From contig BRON01000015.1 of assembly GCA_024345305.1 (NCBI GenBank), positions 868,001 to 932,000 on the forward strand: 64,000 bases of DNA. The letters run 5' to 3'. Origin of the DNA: Mrakia gelida. Its lineage: Eukaryota > Basidiomycota > Tremellomycetes > Cystofilobasidiales > Mrakiaceae. Positions 45,761-56,718 of this stretch are shown one piece after another; within the stretch, counting starts at the first letter, position 1, and each line of letters opens with the position of its first letter. Both the position numbers and the translations under genes were made by a program. The notes beneath the pieces are model-generated. The model had not been told where the DNA came from and searched no databases. It was given only the letters and a program-made list of their open reading frames with translations.

Positions 45761-48700
45761 ATGACGACCACCGCTCCCTCGTCCTCCTCCTCCAAACGAG
45801 CTCTCTCCCCCTCTGCTGATCCCGAGGAATCCGCGATGAACGACGCTCCTCTTCCCTCCGAATCCAAGAAGGCCAAACTCGAGGTCGGTCAGGTCGTCCA
45901 AGGATCGAAGCTCAAGTCGTTGCTTCCTCCTTCGACGTTCCTCTTCAGGGGGAATCGACCCTTGGATGGCAGCATGGAAGCTACTAGACCTCCTATCGAG
46001 ACGGATGTGGGTATTCTGGAGTATGTAGGGAGGGACATAGCTCCTTTCCAGGGGATCATCAAGCAGAGGTGAGTGAAAGAGGAGTGTTTCGAAGAGGTGA
46101 GGAGGAGGAGAAGGGAAGGAAGATTTTCGAGGGGAGCAAAGGGAGGTTGAGATGAAGAGCTGAGTGACTATAGAAGCGATGCTGCTGCCATAGAAGCGGA
46201 GGCAGAACTGTCGAGCTCCGTCCCTCCTTCCTCCCTTCTCGTTGAGCTTCGTTCTTCCCTTCCAAAGACCGTCCCTTCCTCGCGTCGCCGTCTGACTCGT
46301 GGTCCCTTCTCCTCTTCACCCACCCCCCCTCTAGATTCACCGACTTCCTCGTCTTCGAAGTGAACCAGCAAGGTGAAACTCTTCACCTCCAAGACATCGG
46401 CCAACCCATCGAACCTCCCCTCCCCGAAGGTCCTCCTCCCCCTTCCAAAGGAATCATCCCAGACCTCCTCTCTTCCCTCACCAACCCAACCACCACCGAC
46501 TCCACCGCCGACGCTTCCACCTCCACCTCCACCTCAGCCGTCCCTTCTCCCTCCCCGGACGACCCCTTCGAAGCCTCCGAGCTCTGGCCTTCGACCCACT
46601 CGCAGATCCTGCTCCCTCTCCTCGGTCTCGCCAAAACGACGGAACTTCGAGCTCTCCTGATCGAGGGAAGGGAACCTCCTCTCAAGAGCGATGGAGGGTG
46701 GGGAACCAAGAGGTTGACAGAGGAGGAGAAGAGGGTCAGGGATGAGGAGGAGGAGATGGGCGCGCTGGCTGAGGGAGAGGCGGGAGCGGAGGATAGGATG
46801 AGGGAGGCGAGGGAGGAGGAGGCAGCGGCTGCTGCTGGTACTGGGTCCGAGGAGGTTTTGAGACCTCGAGGAGGAGCTGGAGATGAGGGTGGAGGAGGGG
46901 ATAGAGGTGGTCGAGGAAGGGGTGGACGAGGTGGAGGACGTGGGTTTGATCGAGGAGGAGGGAGGGGACGCGGTGGACGTGGAGGAGGAGGAGGAAGGGG
47001 AGGAGGACGAGGGGGGGATAGGGATCGAGGTGGAGGAGGACGAGGTGGTGGTAGGGGTGGACGAGGTGGAGGAGGAGGTGGTGGAGGAGGGAATGGAAAC
47101 AGGCGAGAGGATACTCGGACCGTCGTTACTGAGGTGAGCTCTCTCTTTCCCTCGCGTCGTCGTTCACTCTCCCCTTCTTTCTTCGACGCTGACCTCTCTC
47201 CACTCCTTTCTCCTTCGTTCGTTACCCTAATCAGCCCATCGTCGGCAAAACCGAACGAACAGCCCTCCATCAAACGATCCGAACCCTCTTCGACGGAAAG
47301 TTCGAGACCTTCACCAAGGAGGAAGCAGGAGGGAACAAGGGAGGTCCCGACCAGGGAGTCGAGATCGTCATCAAGTGGGCTTCGGGAGGAGGAGGTCGAG
47401 GTGGAGGAGGAGCTGGAGGAAGAGGTGGAAGAGCTCTCAGTAGTGCCGTGAGATCTCACTGTACGTTCTTCGAACCCCCCTCTCGTTTCGACGCGTTTCG
47501 TTTCGTTTCGTTCTTCGTTCGAACTCAAACTCACCCCTTCTTTCCCTTTTCCGTTCGCCTCGTTTTGCTTCGTTTCGCCCAGACCGTAAACCCGCCCACC
47601 CTCCCTACATCCATTTCACCCTCCAAAAAACCAACCGAGACACCCAGGACGTCCTCCAGCATCTCTCTCGAACGCTCAGAGTCCACTCGGGCGATCTCAC
47701 CGTCGCGGGAACGAAGGACAAGAGGGGAGTCACCACCCAGAGGGTGTGCTTGAAGAGGTCGGGGAAGTCCCTCGTGGATGTGTGGAGTGCGATCAACGGG
47801 TGTGGGAAGGGCGGGGAGAGGAGCATGAGGGAGGTGTTGAAGGATCGAGGGGAGAGGGGGGTGAGGGTCGCGGATTGTGAGTCTTCGTTCGAGCTTGAGT
47901 TGGGGAGGAGCTCGTGAGAGTGAGAGCTGACGCTGACTTGGTTGGTTTGATGGGATAGTCTGCTACTCGAAGGATTACCTGGAGCTTGGTATGCTGAACG
48001 GGAACGAGTTCGTGATCACTCTTCGGTGAGTTCTCGTCTCGCTTCCTCCTCGTCGCGTCTCGTCCCTCTCGTCACTCACACCTCACCTCCCGCTCTTTCT
48101 CTCTCTCTCTCTCTCTCTTCCCTTCGCAGTGGTGTCCAAGTCGACTCCCCAACCACCCTCGACCTCGCCATGGAATCCATCAAAGCCAAAGGCTTCATCA
48201 ACTACTACGGAATGCAACGGTTTGGAACCTCCTTCATCCCCACCCACGCCGTCGGTCTCGCCATGCTTCAACAGGACTGGGCCCTCGCCGTCGACCTCCT
48301 CTTGCGAAACCGACCTGGAGAGCACCCGGATGCCGAAGCGGCGAGGACGATCTGGAGCCAGACGGGAGATTGGGATGCTGCGTTGGAGAGGTTCCCGAAG
48401 AGGTGTGTGGCGGAGAGGGCGCTGTTGGAGGCGATTCGACAGGAGGGGAAGAAGGAGAATAGGGAGAGGAATCATCATCAGGCGCTTATGAGTGTGAGTC
48501 GAGCTGTTTATTCTCTTTTCTCTCAAGTCGTCGTCGTCGTCGACGTAGATTTGGGTTCGATGCGACGGGACGAGACGCGACTGAGTCGAGCTGACCTTCT
48601 TTTCTTCTCCTTCCTTTCTTCGCCTTCGTTCTTCCGTACGTCCCTGCTCCAGATTCCCCGAAACCTTCGACTCATCTACGTCCACGCCTACCAGTCCTAC

Positions 48701-49822
48701 GTCTGGAACGTCATGGTCTCCGAGCGAGTTCGAGAGTTCGGAGCCGAGTCGCCCGTCGTTGGAGATCTCGTCTACGAGAAGGAGGCTCCTGTCGAACCCG
48801 AACCTGAGGTCGTCGCTGCTCCCGTCCCTGCTCCTGCTGCCGCTGCTGAGGACGAGGAGATGGCTGCTGCTGCCGATGCCGATGGTGAGTTGCTCGTTTT
48901 CCTCTTCTTTCGTTCTGCTCCCTCGCTCGCGTCTTCGATCGTGCTGACTCTCGTCCTTTGCCTTCTCTTTCTTCGTTTTTGGTTTCTCCCGTTCGTCTCG
49001 ACTGGGTCTCTAGCTACCCCCGCTGCTCCCGTCAAGCCCGTCGTCGACCAGAGGAAGAAGTGGAAGAACTCTCGATCGTCCAAGATGCGAACGCTCACCG
49101 AGGAGGATCTCCCGAACTACACCATCTTCGACGTCGCCATGCCTCTTCCTGGGTACGAGGTCGACCTTCCTGGAGGACGACTCAGAGAGATGTTCATCCA
49201 GATCCTCGAAGCCGACGGTCTCGACTCCGACAAGTGCTGGAAGCAGCAGAAGTGAGTTTTCTCGCCGTCTTCGTTTCGTTCTCTCGTCGCGTCTCTTTCC
49301 CTCGCCCTCACTGACCCTCTCGTTCGTTCATCGTTTCGCAGGGATTACCACCTCGCCGGTTCCTACCGACGAATCCTCCACCTCCCCACCTCCCTCTCCT
49401 GGTCCCAACTCCCCTACACCGACCCTGACGTCCCCCTCGCTCAAGCCGACGAGGACAAGATCCTCGAGATGGAACCCCCTCGACTCGTCCCTGCCTCGGA
49501 AGCCAAGTTCGTTGCCCTTCAGGTCAGGATCAAGATCGGGACGGCTGCGTATGCGACGATGGCGTTGAGGGAGGTGACCAAGACGGAGACGAGTAGTGCT
49601 TTCCAGAGTGGGTTGACGAAGGGAAGTAAGGATCAGGAGTTTAGGGGGACGGAGGTGGTTCCTGTTGTGAAGAGGAGTGGGGATGTTGAGGAGGAGGAGG
49701 AGGAGGGAGGAGCGGGAGAGGGGGATGTGGTTGTTGAGGAGGGGGATGCTGAGGAGGAGAAGGTTGGAGGAGAGGCGGAGGAGATGGTTGTGGATGAGGA
49801 GGCGGTCGCTCCTGCTTCGTAG
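45761..49822 (+). CDS. PUS7: Pseudouridine synthase Pus7 (TruD family) with RGG insertion
   Basis: Pus7 makes pseudouridine in tRNA, U2 snRNA, 5S rRNA and mRNA. Nine exons join exactly: 45761-46068, 46335-47133, 47235-47460, 47583-47876, 47959-48025, 48130-48493, 48653-48884, 49014-49251 and 49342-49822, giving 1002 residues against about 680 in budding yeast. Conserved parts: VGILEYVGRDIAPFQGIIKQRFTDFLVFEV, HPPYIHFTLQKTNRDTQDVL, the catalytic loop VAGTKDKRGVTTQRV with the TruD aspartate, GFINYYGMQRFGT, and LRLIYVHAYQSYVWN. Residues about 293-360 are a pure RGG/RGR/GGGG tract inserted between the N-terminal motif and the catalytic core; a second Gly-rich stretch follows (KWASGGGGRGGGGAGGRGG). 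The C-terminal 60 residues are acidic (EEEEEEGG). The start is taken at MTTTAPSSSS; the spliced leader would not add in-frame codons. Confidence 0.92.
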
Positions 49823-50029
49823 TTTATCGTTTCCTTCGCGTGATCGACTTTGTGCTATCGAGTTCGGTGGTTGCCTTTGTTATTCGATGTATCTTGTAGA
49901 GATGCTTTTTTCGTGGCTCGAGTGGAGAAGAAGAACGAGAAGCTAGGAACGGGGATTGAGAAGAGCCGTCGATGTCGTCGCGTCTTCGTCCGATAGATGG
50001 AGGGAAGGACGTCGATTTGACCGAGCGAA
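49823..50029. other. 3' region of PUS7
   Basis: A Ser/Arg-rich open frame on the minus strand ends at 49824, two bases beyond the PUS7 stop, but its reality is doubtful. Nothing else was seen. Confidence 0.3.
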
Positions 50030-50370
50030 TCAGTTTGATGAGAAGGACTTCCGTTGAGAACGCAAAAGACTTGGATCTCGAACAGCTAAAGACCAGGCGA
50101 AACGACGATGACGAGTGCGACGCGTCGTCTCGAAACGATTCCCAGTCAAGCAATCTTCTTCGTCAACCTCCCTCACCTCCACCCAGAGTTTCTCGCGAGG
50201 GTACATAGGGAACCTCCTCTTGACGTCAAGCAAGCCAGTCCATTTGACCCAGATGGATTGAGCTCGAGCTTTCTCGAAGAACAGTTGGGGCACATCCGGC
50301 GAGGTGGATGCAATTGATTCATGGATTCGAGTCAGCTTGGAGTAACTTCATTTCAGTCGAACCCTTTCTC
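50030..50370 (-). CDS. Possible coding exon of an unrecognised gene
   Basis: One minus-strand frame reads YSKLTRIHESIASTSPDV, then QLFFEKARAQSIWVKWTG, LLDVKRRFPMYPREK and LWVEVREVDEED, with the codon preferences of the neighbouring genes (GAG, AAG, CTC, GTC). I found neither a convincing start nor flanking splice sites that join it to other exons. An overlapping frame (from an ATG at 50322, MNQLHPPRRMCPNC) could instead splice at a GTGAGG donor to a Ser/Arg-rich exon ending at 49824. Only one can be right; either may be a relic. Confidence 0.25.
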
Positions 50371-50875
50371 TCTCACGAGAAAGGCGTTTCGTCGAAGGGA
50401 CGATAACCACTCCGAGTGGGCGGCGGTGAGTGAATTGTCTCTCACTTCCGCATCAACCACTTTTGCTTTGAGGCAGAAGAGCTCGGTTTGATGGGGGTTT
50501 CTTTTTTAAGGGGGAAGATGGAAGAGAGTCGGGGTTTGACGGTTGAAGAAGGAAGAACAGATGGCGGGAAGAAGGGAGGGAGGTGGGTGTGATTCAAATC
50601 GGGCGCGTCGACGGAAAGTGCGAGACGCGACTTTCTGCCGTGGGAGATGCTCTTCAACTCGAAGAGAGAAGGATATCGCTCAGGCTGATATTCGTGCTCG
50701 TTTCCGAACGGAAATACTGACCTTGAAGCACTGTAGCGAAGAGCGCCGTACGCTCGACGCGTCGCTGCTGTCGACCTTTCTCAACGACCAGCAGCAGTCA
50801 CGGTTCCTCTCGCGAAACTCGCAGTCCCTCATATCGGCAGATATACCATCACATCTCCCCTCAGTACCCCCTGCC
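50371..50875. other. Intergenic region
   Basis: No convincing gene was seen. An ACGCGT is at 50757. Confidence 0.3.
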
Positions 50876-51731
50876 CTATGTCGACCCCTTCCCTTCCTCC
50901 TCAGCCACCTTCCTCTCCCTCCTCACCACCAACCTCTCCTTCCTCTGCCTTCTTCGCATTTCATCCTTAGCGATCAGTTTCTTCAACGCCTTCTCCCTAC
51001 TCCATCTCTCTCTACCCTCGCCTCCCTTTCCCAACTTTGCCTCTCGTCTAACCCTGATGTCCTCCTCCCACTCCTCCGTCGACAACGCGTCCTCCTTTTC
51101 AAACAGCCCACTCTCGACCTGCTTCTTCGCCTTCTCCCTCCTAGACTGATCCAGAACGTCGGAGGGAGGATGTCCAGCGTCGACACCCTTGAAGTATGCT
51201 GCTCGTTTTTCTGGATCCATCTTGGAGGCTTTGGTGAGGATGCTGAGGGCGGTTTTGCGCTGCTGCTGCTCGAGTTCGGGGAGGAGGGCGAGCTCGGAAG
51301 GAGGGATGGACCGTCGAACTTCGAGAACCCTAGCGAGGGTGTCGGAAGTAGTGATGGAGGAGAACTTGAACTCGAAGGTGGGCTTCTTGAGGTGTGGGGT
51401 TGGTTGGGCGTTCAGAAAAGAAGGTGGTGTTGACGAGGGAGGAGGCGAGGGGACGATGGGAGTCGAGGTCTTCGGAGGTCAAGAAGCAAGAAGAGAAGCA
51501 GAGGTCAGTCAACAGCGAGGAGTCACAACTCGTAGACGCCGTGCATTCGGGAGAGCTGACCTCAGTATTTGAAGCGTCGCAGGAGGAAGACGAAGGTCGC
51601 TGGGAGATCGAACGAGCGACCAGGGAAGGGAGGATGAATCGTTGAGGTCGAGGCAGTTGAGCTGCTCTCGACATGCGAGAAGTTGATTCAAGGGCGTTCA
51701 GGGAGCAGCGAGCCGATGAGAGGGAACGCAT
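50876..51731 (-). CDS. Predicted mitochondrial protein, paralogue of the gene at 33463-34311
   Basis: Two exons (51731-51561 and 51469-50876) join in phase to 254 residues. The N-terminus MRSLSSARCSLNALESTSRMSR and a second Arg/Ser-rich stretch ending in RSISQRPSSSS look like a mitochondrial presequence. A Pro/Ser linker leads to PHLKKPTFEFKFSSITTSDT, then LEVRRSIPPSELALLPELEQQQ, ALSILTKASKMDPEKRAAYF and SRREKAKKQVESGLFEKED, followed by ALSTEEWEEDIRV. The tail is Lys/Arg/Glu-rich. The block REKAKKQ...EEWEED matches REKARRQ...EEWDEK in the other paralogue at the same distance from the C-terminus. Gene order around the two copies is otherwise different. The family is not recognised. Confidence 0.75.
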
Positions 51732-52411
51732 ATTGTCGTGTGGGTGGTGATAGAGGGGCTAGGGGAGGGGAGAGTGGCGAGGGAAGCTGAGGAGAATAGA
51801 GGAAGGGAAGGAGAGTTGAGCTCGACCGTCTGTGACCTTCCTTCTTGCCTCTTCCTCGCCCGCATCCTCGTTCTAGCTATCTAAGACGCACGGGATTTAT
51901 GTGCTACTGTGATAGAGAGACTGGTTGAAGTCGATAGCTTGAACGATGATGTCGGAAAAGTGTTGGGACGGCACTGGTTGTTTGGGGGAAGGCGGAGAGG
52001 GGAGGAGCGAAAGTTGAGCTCGTTCCAGTTGGCAAAGGCAGCCGTTCGCCCTTTTTCTTGCCAGCAATTTAGGCATCCAAAGCTTCAGTAAGACCGTTCG
52101 AGCGGCTATTCATCTGAGAAGGTCGTGCATCGAACAAATGAATGAAAACTGAAGAATTGCCCGTGGTTCGAGTCTCACCCTTTTGCTCCTCGCGTCCTTC
52201 CCGCTGACGGCTCCCGAGCTTGTTTTTGATGTACAGGCTGCTCTTCTTGAATCGTGTCTTCCTCTGCTCGAAATGGTGGGCAGCAAAATCCAGCTGAGAG
52301 CGTCATGAAGAACTCAAGTCGTCTACGTAAAACCATCGTCTCGCTCGCTCGCTCGCGTCGTCCCGTGCTGTTTAAATGTGGATGACGCAGAAGAGGACCT
52401 ACAGCGGAAGG
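51732..52411. other. Intergenic region
   Basis: It contains the promoter of the minus-strand mitochondrial gene at its left end. A GGTTCGAGTC sequence near 52160 resembles a tRNA B box, but no tRNA can be folded around it. No gene was seen. Confidence 0.35.
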
Positions 52412-52720
52412 CTAAAAGGGGAAGAGGGCGGACCCAGTCTTGGTCCGAACACAAAGGAAAGGGAAGGAAGCGACGCGTCGAAGAAAAGTCGGCGCACCTC
52501 GACGTCCTCCCCCTCCTCGACGTTCACCACCGGCCCAGCAAGCAAAATCGTCAACGGCTCCAAGCTGATCTGGCGTCAGACGATTGGGCATATCGCGAAC
52601 CTCGAGCCCCTCCGGCGAGAAGAGAATCGCGTCGACAAAAAGCAAAGTTGGACGCGCCGCATCTCCTCTACCCTGAAGCCGCTTCTCCTCGTCAGATCTG
52701 ACGGTTGAGGGAGCACAGAC
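52412..52720 (-). pseudogene. Possible coding remnant or unresolved exon
   Basis: On the minus strand a frame reads RSDEEKRLQGRGDAARP, TLLFVDAILFSPEGLEVRDM and NRLTPDQLGAVDDFACWAGG, with strong codon bias, then passes into Arg/Gly-rich sequence and stops at 52412. There is no ATG in the same frame before the upstream stop, while a different frame starts MASVLPQPSD just above. It could be an internal exon, a frameshifted relic, or part of a gene whose 5' end I cannot find. It is in the 5' flank of tRNA-Ala. Confidence 0.25.
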
Positions 52721-52881
52721 GCCATCTTATTCAACTCTTGAGACCAGGGCGAGGTCACCGAATCCGCTTCAACCCGAGACGCGACCGTCAGCAGCGTGGA
52801 GAGAAAAGGAGAAGAGAGGGAGGAAGGTGTCGTCCCGGGCTGCTTGGATCTGTATGGCAAAACGGAATCACTGTCATAGAT

Positions 52882-52954
52882 GGGGGTTTAGCTCAGTTGG
52901 TAGAGCATACGCTTAGCATGTGTAAGGTCGTGAGTTCAATCCTTACAGCCTCCA
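52882..52954 (+). tRNA. tRNA-Ala (anticodon AGC)
   Basis: All four arms fold: acceptor GGGGGTT/AGCCTCC (one G-U), D arm GCTC/GAGC with loop AGTTGGTA, anticodon arm TACGC/GTGTA with loop TTAGCAT, and T arm GTGAG/CTTAC with loop TTCAATC. The anticodon at positions 34-36 is AGC, reading Ala codons after A34 is converted to inosine. The discriminator base is A, there is no intron, and no CCA is encoded, as is normal for eukaryotes. A T5 terminator follows within 10 bases. The A box (TAGCTCAGTTGG) and B box (GTTCAATCC) are intact. Confidence 0.97.
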
Positions 52955-53403
52955 TTCGTTTTTGCTTTTGCTCGCTTCGGTTTTCCTTTGAGTTCGTTCG
53001 ACTCTTTCTTTCCCTTTCTTTCCTTCCTTCTTTATTTGCTGCATATCCCAGAGACTCGGAACCTCAGCTTTCTCCTGTCCGTTCCAGTGTCCGAGCAAAG
53101 TCGTGATAAGATCGTAAAAGGAAACAGAGTTAGAGATGATGGAGAGAGAGAGCGAAAAACCTAGAGGAGCGAGAGTGGTATATCGTATGCAACGAGAGGA
53201 ACGATGGCAGGAACCTGGAGTTTGAAGCTACTAAACGAAAATGATAGTTGGGCGAGGGAGTGAGAGCGGCGAGAACGAGAACGAGAAGTAGCGAGTCGAC
53301 GCGTGAAGCAAGGTATGAGCTAGAGTAGTGAGGACGAATTCAGAGGGAGGGATGTGCGAGGAGAGATGCTCGGAAGGATACGAAGAAGAAGGGAGAAAAG
53401 GTA
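52955..53403. other. Region downstream of tRNA-Ala
   Basis: It starts with the Pol III terminator TTTTT at about 52958. The remainder is the 3' region of the minus-strand membrane protein. No gene was seen. Confidence 0.35.
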
Positions 53404-55350
53404 TCAGATGGCGACGCGTCCGAAGCCTAACAAACTGCTGAAGCTCGAGACGACCAGCCCGAGCAACCTCAGCGGCAGCAGCGCGAACGAGACTGCGAGA
53501 TCCAGAGGAGCGACGACGAGGTTCTTCCATACGATCCTGACGAAGGAGGAACCTTCTGGGGAGGGCGAGGAGTTCTGGGAGTAGTACTGACTGGAGCGAC
53601 GCGAGGAGTAGGAGGGCGAGGAGAGCTTGGAGTTTAGGGGACGACCATTCAATTGAGGGGAGGAGAGTTCGAGGGAGGGAGGAGGGAGTCCGTTGTGGTC
53701 TGCTGGCCTTATGCGACGAGTTGAGGAGGTGTTGGGTGGAGGGTGAGACGCGGACGAGCCGAGGTATCGAGTTGGGTCGGACGAGTTGAGTTGGGACGCG
53801 GCGGAAGAGACGGAGGAGGAGGAGAGGTGGAGGAGTCGGAGGAGCCACGAGAGGGAGAAGTGATGGGATCGAGAGGCTCGGTCGCGTTCGACTTCGGCTT
53901 GGAGGTCGGAGAGGGAGGTGGCGAGAAGATCGAAGCGCTGCGAAAAGAAAGAACGCGTCGTGGTCAGCTCGAGACTTTCGTTCGGTCCGGCACAAAACAG
54001 AACGGAACGTCAAGACTCACCTCGCTCAGCGTCAACCTCACCAGTTCCCCTCGCCTCTCTCCTCGTCGGACAGCCTTAGCCAAGTCCCCAATCTGCCCAC
54101 CGACGACCTCTCCTCTGAGCTCCTCCACGTCCCTCCTCGTCGCGAACTCCCTCTCCTTCTCCCTCAACACCCTCACCTCCCTCTCCAGCGCTGCCAACCT
54201 CTTATCGAGCCTCTCCCCCTCACTATCCCCAACCCTCCCAACGACCTTCTTGAGCGCTTCGTTCCTTCCCTTGAGCAGACCGACGAGGTTGGTGACGGGT
54301 TTGACGGACGAGGCGAGGAGGAAGAGTCGGATGGAGAAGGTGTTGATGTAGCGCTCTCCTTCGGTCAGGGTGTGTCTTGTGAAGGCGAGGAGGAGGGCTC
54401 CGAGGATGGGTGCGAGGAGGGTGAGGAGGAGGTAGAAGGTGTGAAGTCGGAGGAGAGCCGTTCGAGCGAGGAGAGCTTGAGGGGAGTCCTTGGAGAGGGA
54501 GGAGGGAGCTGAGTCGAGGAGGACGTGATGAAGGGAGGAGTGGTAGAGTTCCCAAGGAGCTGGGATCGCGAAGAAGGACGACGAAGATATATGGAGAGGC
54601 AAGGTCAGCGTGCGCTTCCCTGAGAGCGAACAGGAGGGAATCCAGGTAAAGACAGGGGAGGAAGGAGGGGTGAGGAGGGAGGGGATGGATACTGACTCTT
54701 GAATAGGAAGAACATCCACCAGATCACTATGACCATGATGAGGCCGTCCGCCCATGCCTCTGCTCTACCGAATACGACTCCTCCAGCGAGAGGAAGGACG
54801 AAGAAGATGAGGGGGAGGTAGTGGTAAACTCCGAGCTGCTCCTTCTTGAGATGACCTCCTCTTCCTTCGTCCTCTCCCTCACTGCCCGTCTCGCTCCCGT
54901 CTTCGTCCCTCCCCTCGTCTTCACTACCCAGCTCTCTATCCTGATGACTGTTTCCTCGACTTCCGTTCCCGTTCAACCCTGGTCTGTTGCTGCTCGCCTG
55001 CGAGCTGAAGGTGGGACGGGAGGAGGAGGAGGGATCGACGGGAGTACTACTGCTCCTTCCTCCTCCAGGGGACATCGTAGACTTCCGATCTGGGATGGCG
55101 GTGATAGAAGAGGAGGAGGAGGATGGGGAGAGGGAGTGGGCTGAGCTGAAGGAGGAGGAAGAGGAGGACGAGGAGTGACGCGTAGGGATGGGGAGGTGCT
55201 TGGAGGAGGAGGGGAGGGAAGGAGTTGGACCCGCCGCTGGGGCGAGAGAGTGCGTGCGAGAACGAGTCTGGGATCTGAGAGGGACAAAAGCATACGAAGG
55301 TCAGCGAGGAAGTATAAGGGACGGACAGGAAAGAGGGCTCACGCCTTCAT
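53404..55350 (-). CDS. Membrane protein with cytosolic coiled coil, unknown function
   Basis: The first exon is 8 nt of coding (MKA, ATG at 55348-55350), joined in phase across a GTGAGC...CTCTCAG intron to a long exon with SQTRSRTHSLAP; an internal ATG at 55075 (MSPGGG) is the alternative start. A Ser-rich, acidic N-terminus (GSEDEGRDEDGSETGSEGED) precedes two spans, YLPLIFFVLPLAGGVVFG and GLIMVIVIWWMFFLF, then WELYHSSLHHVLL and LHTFYLLLTLLAPILGALLLAF. A coiled coil follows (RLDKRLAALEREVRVLREKE). The Ser-rich C-terminus contains amphipathic SFALLPLRLLGLVVSSFSS and ends GRVAI. It looks like an ER- or organelle-membrane protein of fungi; I recognise no named family. Confidence 0.65.
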
Positions 55351-56718
55351 AGAGAAAGAATCGAGGAAGGGAGAGAGAGATGCGGTTTGGGGTGGAACGA
55401 GGGAGCTCGCCCTCGACGAGAGTCATCGATCGTCTGACGCGATGGCATGTGATCTTTCGGGGCGAGCCCAGGAAAATCTTCGCGTCGAGAAGGTGGAGGG
55501 GATAACGTTCGTCAACGCAGAAGGTTTGTTCATCGCGTTATCAGAATCACGGGAAGGGGAAAAGAGGAACGTCGAAACTCTCTCTCGAGAAGAGCTCACG
55601 CGACCCTTCCTTCAGCGTCGAGAAGAGATTCAGATTGCTGAAGTGACCGAGTCGCGTTTAAACAGGAATGAATTCCAGCTGCATTATCTGAATGCGAGCT
55701 GAAGAACGCGAAGATGATGTGAACGAGAGAGCAGCTGCGTCGGAAAGCAGCGGAAGCACGCGGTCGGAGAACGACGCGTCGCTGATACTGCGTTCGACTC
55801 GCCCATGAGCTTCGCTTCAATGGATTGCCTTCAGGAAACATTTGCTGAGATTCTCTGATAGCTGATGAACGGTAGGAGACTGAGACGAACTCTCCCGAGG
55901 GTGAGGATGCAGAGATAAGGCGCTAATCGCGTCTTCCTCATCCTTCTCGTGCTTCTCTGCTGTTTTTGCTCGGCTTTGGCTCGTAGATTAGCATTTCAGG
56001 ACCCAAGATAATGCAATTCTCACCTCCTCAGGGAGCGATCTGTAATTAGACGAGGTCGCCAGTTTCTCTAGTCGAGTTTCGCTGGTCGACGACGACGCGA
56101 CACGTTCTTCGGAGGCAGCTCGGACATCCGTTTGTCTTTTTGATGAGCACTGTCAAAACTGGAAGAGAGGTTCTCGTGTCCACTTGAGGTCGAGATCTCG
56201 TCGCAGGAGGCGCCTCCTTCGAGAGAGTGAAACGAACAACGACGCGTGCCCGGAAGCGAACCAAACAACTTCTCTCCCTTCTACGAAGAGACGTTTACTG
56301 CGGCACGTCGCCAGAGTAGCTGGGAGCTCATCAATCCATACCACCATAAAACCACCAGACGAAGGTCAAGCGAGCTGGAGGAGGGAGAAAGGCTGAGCTC
56401 GTCTCGTCAAAGCACGACTCGCGGACGCTCTTCGAACATATCGAATGCTTCGACGTGTCGGCATGAAGAATTTCACCCCTCTTGGCCATCGGGCTCGCAG
56501 TTCTCCGTTCTGCTTGTCAGTTCTCTGTCTTCGGTCCAATTGAAGGTCGAGGAGGAGGGAAGGGAGGGAAGGAAAACTGGAGGTCAACCGGCCCTCCTTC
56601 CGAGTTCCGAAAGCGAAAGATCAAGAGGCCCAAGGCGACCTCTTCCCTCTCTTCTCCCTACCCCCCACCTTCACCCATCACTCCATCCCCTCTTTCTTTC
56701 ATCCAAACCTTCTCTACC
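55351..56718. promoter_or_regulatory. Divergent intergenic region, 1.37 kb
   Basis: It separates the starts of the membrane protein and the DenD-like gene. It carries ACGCGT motifs at 55773 and 56231. The 3' end (56640-56718) is CT-rich and leads into the ATG. Short ORFs on both strands show nothing recognisable. Confidence 0.45.

Noticed and set aside
46383..47534. Long minus-strand ORF opposite PUS7 (383 codons)
   Set aside because: It is an antisense shadow of the GC-rich, RGG-encoding exon; it has no start context or recognisable domain, and the plus-strand exons join in phase.
52100..52180. Possible tRNA around GGTTCGAGTC
   Set aside because: The T stem fails at the third pair and the upstream 48 nt do not form D and anticodon arms.
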